Shown here piece by piece: positions 5,352 through 5,987 of a stretch of 5,987 bases of DNA. Position numbers and translations under genes: made by a program. The notes beneath the pieces are model-generated. The model saw only the letters and a list, made by a program, of their open reading frames with translations, was not told the DNA's origin and made no database searches. Origin of the DNA: Bacillota bacterium (lineage in GTDB: Bacteria; Bacillota_A; Clostridia; Christensenellales; Aristaeellaceae); contig JAEZSP010000047.1 in assembly GCA_023421735.1 (NCBI GenBank), positions 1 through 5,987 of the forward strand, given 5' to 3'. Every line of letters begins with the position of its first letter. The stretch's first letter is position 1.

Positions 5352-5690
5352 TTACATCCCAAGCACCTGCCAAATATATAGCGGAGCCGTCAGCGTAAAC
5401 ACCAGACAAGCGAATAAAATTGCCGGAGCAGCCCACTCAAATTGACCGTGCTTGCGATAATCAAAATAAGCAGTGCCTAGCTTAGCAAAGAAAAACACTG
5501 CAAGTATAAGGTCAATTGCAGGAAACACAACCTTATTGACTACTGTTTTAATCTGCTGGGATGCAGTCGTCCATGTTCCTTCAATTGCTCCAGCAACATC
5601 ACCTGTTCCGGCTGCAAAAGCGGTTGTACTAAACACCATTGTCAGTAACAGCGCGATGCAAAGAAGCATAGTAATTCGTTTCATTTTCAT
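5352..5690 (-). CDS. DUF3852-like small membrane protein, VirB2-type pilin candidate
   Basis: The protein has 112 residues from the ATG at 5690, where AAAGGTGG lies 7 nt upstream; an in-frame ATG at 5708 overlaps that site and is rejected. It begins with a clear signal peptide: basic MKMKR, hydrophobic core to about residue 20, and a likely cleavage after TTAFA (about residue 26). A short Gly/Ala-containing region follows, then two membrane segments at about 52-74 and 87-106 with a basic YFDYRKHGQFEW loop between them. This plan matches VirB2/TrbC pilins, and the sequence looks like the DUF3852 family I recall from gut Clostridial elements. It is placed upstream of VirB6, as expected for the pilin subunit, but is separated from it by the antisense cargo gene. 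Confidence 0.75.
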   Translation of the reverse strand: MKMKRITMLLCIALLLTMVFSTTAFAAGTGDVAGAIEGTWTTASQQIKTVVNKVVFPAIDLILAVFFFAKLGTAYFDYRKHGQFEWAAPAILFACLVFTLTAPLYIWQVLGM

Positions 5691-5721
5691 TGATTTTCCA
5701 CCTTTCATTAATAGACTTGCG

Positions 5722-5762
5722 AAAAAAAGAGACCGTAAAACTCAAATGAGAGCCTTACGATC
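5722..5762 (-). terminator. Rho-independent terminator or attenuator upstream of the pilin candidate
   Basis: On the minus strand, GATCGTAA (5762-5755) pairs with TTACGGTC (5738-5731) over 8 bp including one G-T. An inner CTC/GAG stem (5750-5748 with 5743-5741) extends it. TC and seven Ts (5728-5722) follow. It lies 19 nt after the stop codon of the upstream partial gene and about 32 nt before the pilin ATG. No promoter is visible between it and the pilin gene, so some readthrough is probably needed. On the plus strand a T-run also follows, but the stem has a C-A mismatch. Confidence 0.7.
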
Positions 5763-5780
5763 TTTTTTCTTTTTCTGTTG

Positions 5781-5987
5781 TTATTTAGGGTTTTGCGTAG
5801 AAATGTGCCAGTCCGTCCAAAGATTGCCTCTGATGCTTACTGAGTCAGTCAGGTTCATTGACAGCATTCCTGTCGGTGTCCAGCAATCAATCAGCCAAGT
5901 GTACGGTGTATAGATTCCATCCGGTATCCATATCGGAGTGAAATGTGTCCTGCGGTTATAGGTGCTGTATTCATTTTTCTTAAACTC
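5781..5987 (-). CDS. C-terminal end of an unidentified protein (cut by the window edge)
   Basis: The frame is open from the right edge for 68 codons and ends with TAA at 5783-5781, followed by a terminator 19 nt later. The residues are protein-like and rich in aromatic residues, Thr and Pro: YNRRTHFTPIWIPDGIYTPY, then a WLIDCWTPTGMLSMNLTDS stretch and LWTDWHISTQNPK at the end. The Trp- and Tyr-rich beta-strand look suggests the C-terminus of a larger, perhaps exported, conjugation or surface protein, but I cannot name the family. It is co-directional with the conjugation operon. The terminator behind it argues that it ends one transcript, with the pilin candidate beginning the next segment. 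Confidence 0.65.
   Translation of the reverse strand, partial: EFKKNEYSTYNRRTHFTPIWIPDGIYTPYTWLIDCWTPTGMLSMNLTDSVSIRGNLWTDWHISTQNPK

Noticed and set aside
5473..5913. 146-codon plus-strand ORF across the pilin candidate and its upstream region.
   Set aside because: It is antisense to a gene with a clear signal peptide, two membrane segments and a good ribosome binding site, and to an independent terminator. Its own product shows no recognisable features.
1..5987. CRISPR array, tRNA or rRNA genes, insertion sequence ends, integrase or attachment sites.
   Set aside because: I saw no regularly spaced repeats, cloverleaf-like segments, transposase or recombinase motifs or terminal repeats in the window.

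Overview
The window looks like part of the conjugation (type IV secretion) module of an integrative and conjugative element from a low-to-mid GC gut Firmicute, most likely class Clostridia. I base this on the protein families (a VirB4-type ATPase, a PrgI-like small membrane protein, a TrbL/VirB6-like polytopic protein and a DUF3852-like pilin candidate), on strong AAGGAGG-type ribosome binding sites, and on the resemblance of the gene order to the Tn1549/CTn group. I recognise families from memory; no search was run.

Layout. The conjugation genes lie on the minus strand, transcribed right to left. At the right edge is the C-terminal end of an unidentified protein (5781-5987), then a terminator (5722-5762), the VirB2/DUF3852-like pilin candidate (5352-5690), the VirB6-like protein (3548-4450), a DUF4406-like fusion protein (2985-3551), PrgI (2709-2972), a free-standing VirB4 N-terminal-like protein (2098-2712) and the VirB4 ATPase (273-2105). 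The five genes from VirB6 to VirB4 overlap or nearly abut, so they look translationally coupled. A terminator hairpin (238-274) follows VirB4.

Two plus-strand units break this arrangement. The first is a 229-residue gene (4617-5306) between the pilin gene and VirB6. It has its own promoter, probable operators and intrinsic terminator. Its N-terminal half resembles the PUA/EVE-like domain found at the N-terminus of Mrr-type restriction proteins, so it is a candidate defence or regulatory cargo gene. The second is at the left edge (about 43-274). An extended -10 promoter precedes a region whose 5' and 3' parts can pair over about 39 base pairs around a three-way junction and which ends at the terminator. 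This is either an undescribed structured RNA or a small-peptide mRNA: it also contains a 41-codon ORF with an excellent ribosome binding site.

The conserved genes would build the cytoplasmic-membrane part of a Gram-positive type IV secretion channel: VirB4 as the motor, VirB6 and PrgI as membrane core, and the DUF3852-like protein as pilin candidate. The coupling protein, relaxase, cell-wall hydrolase and integrase are not in this window.
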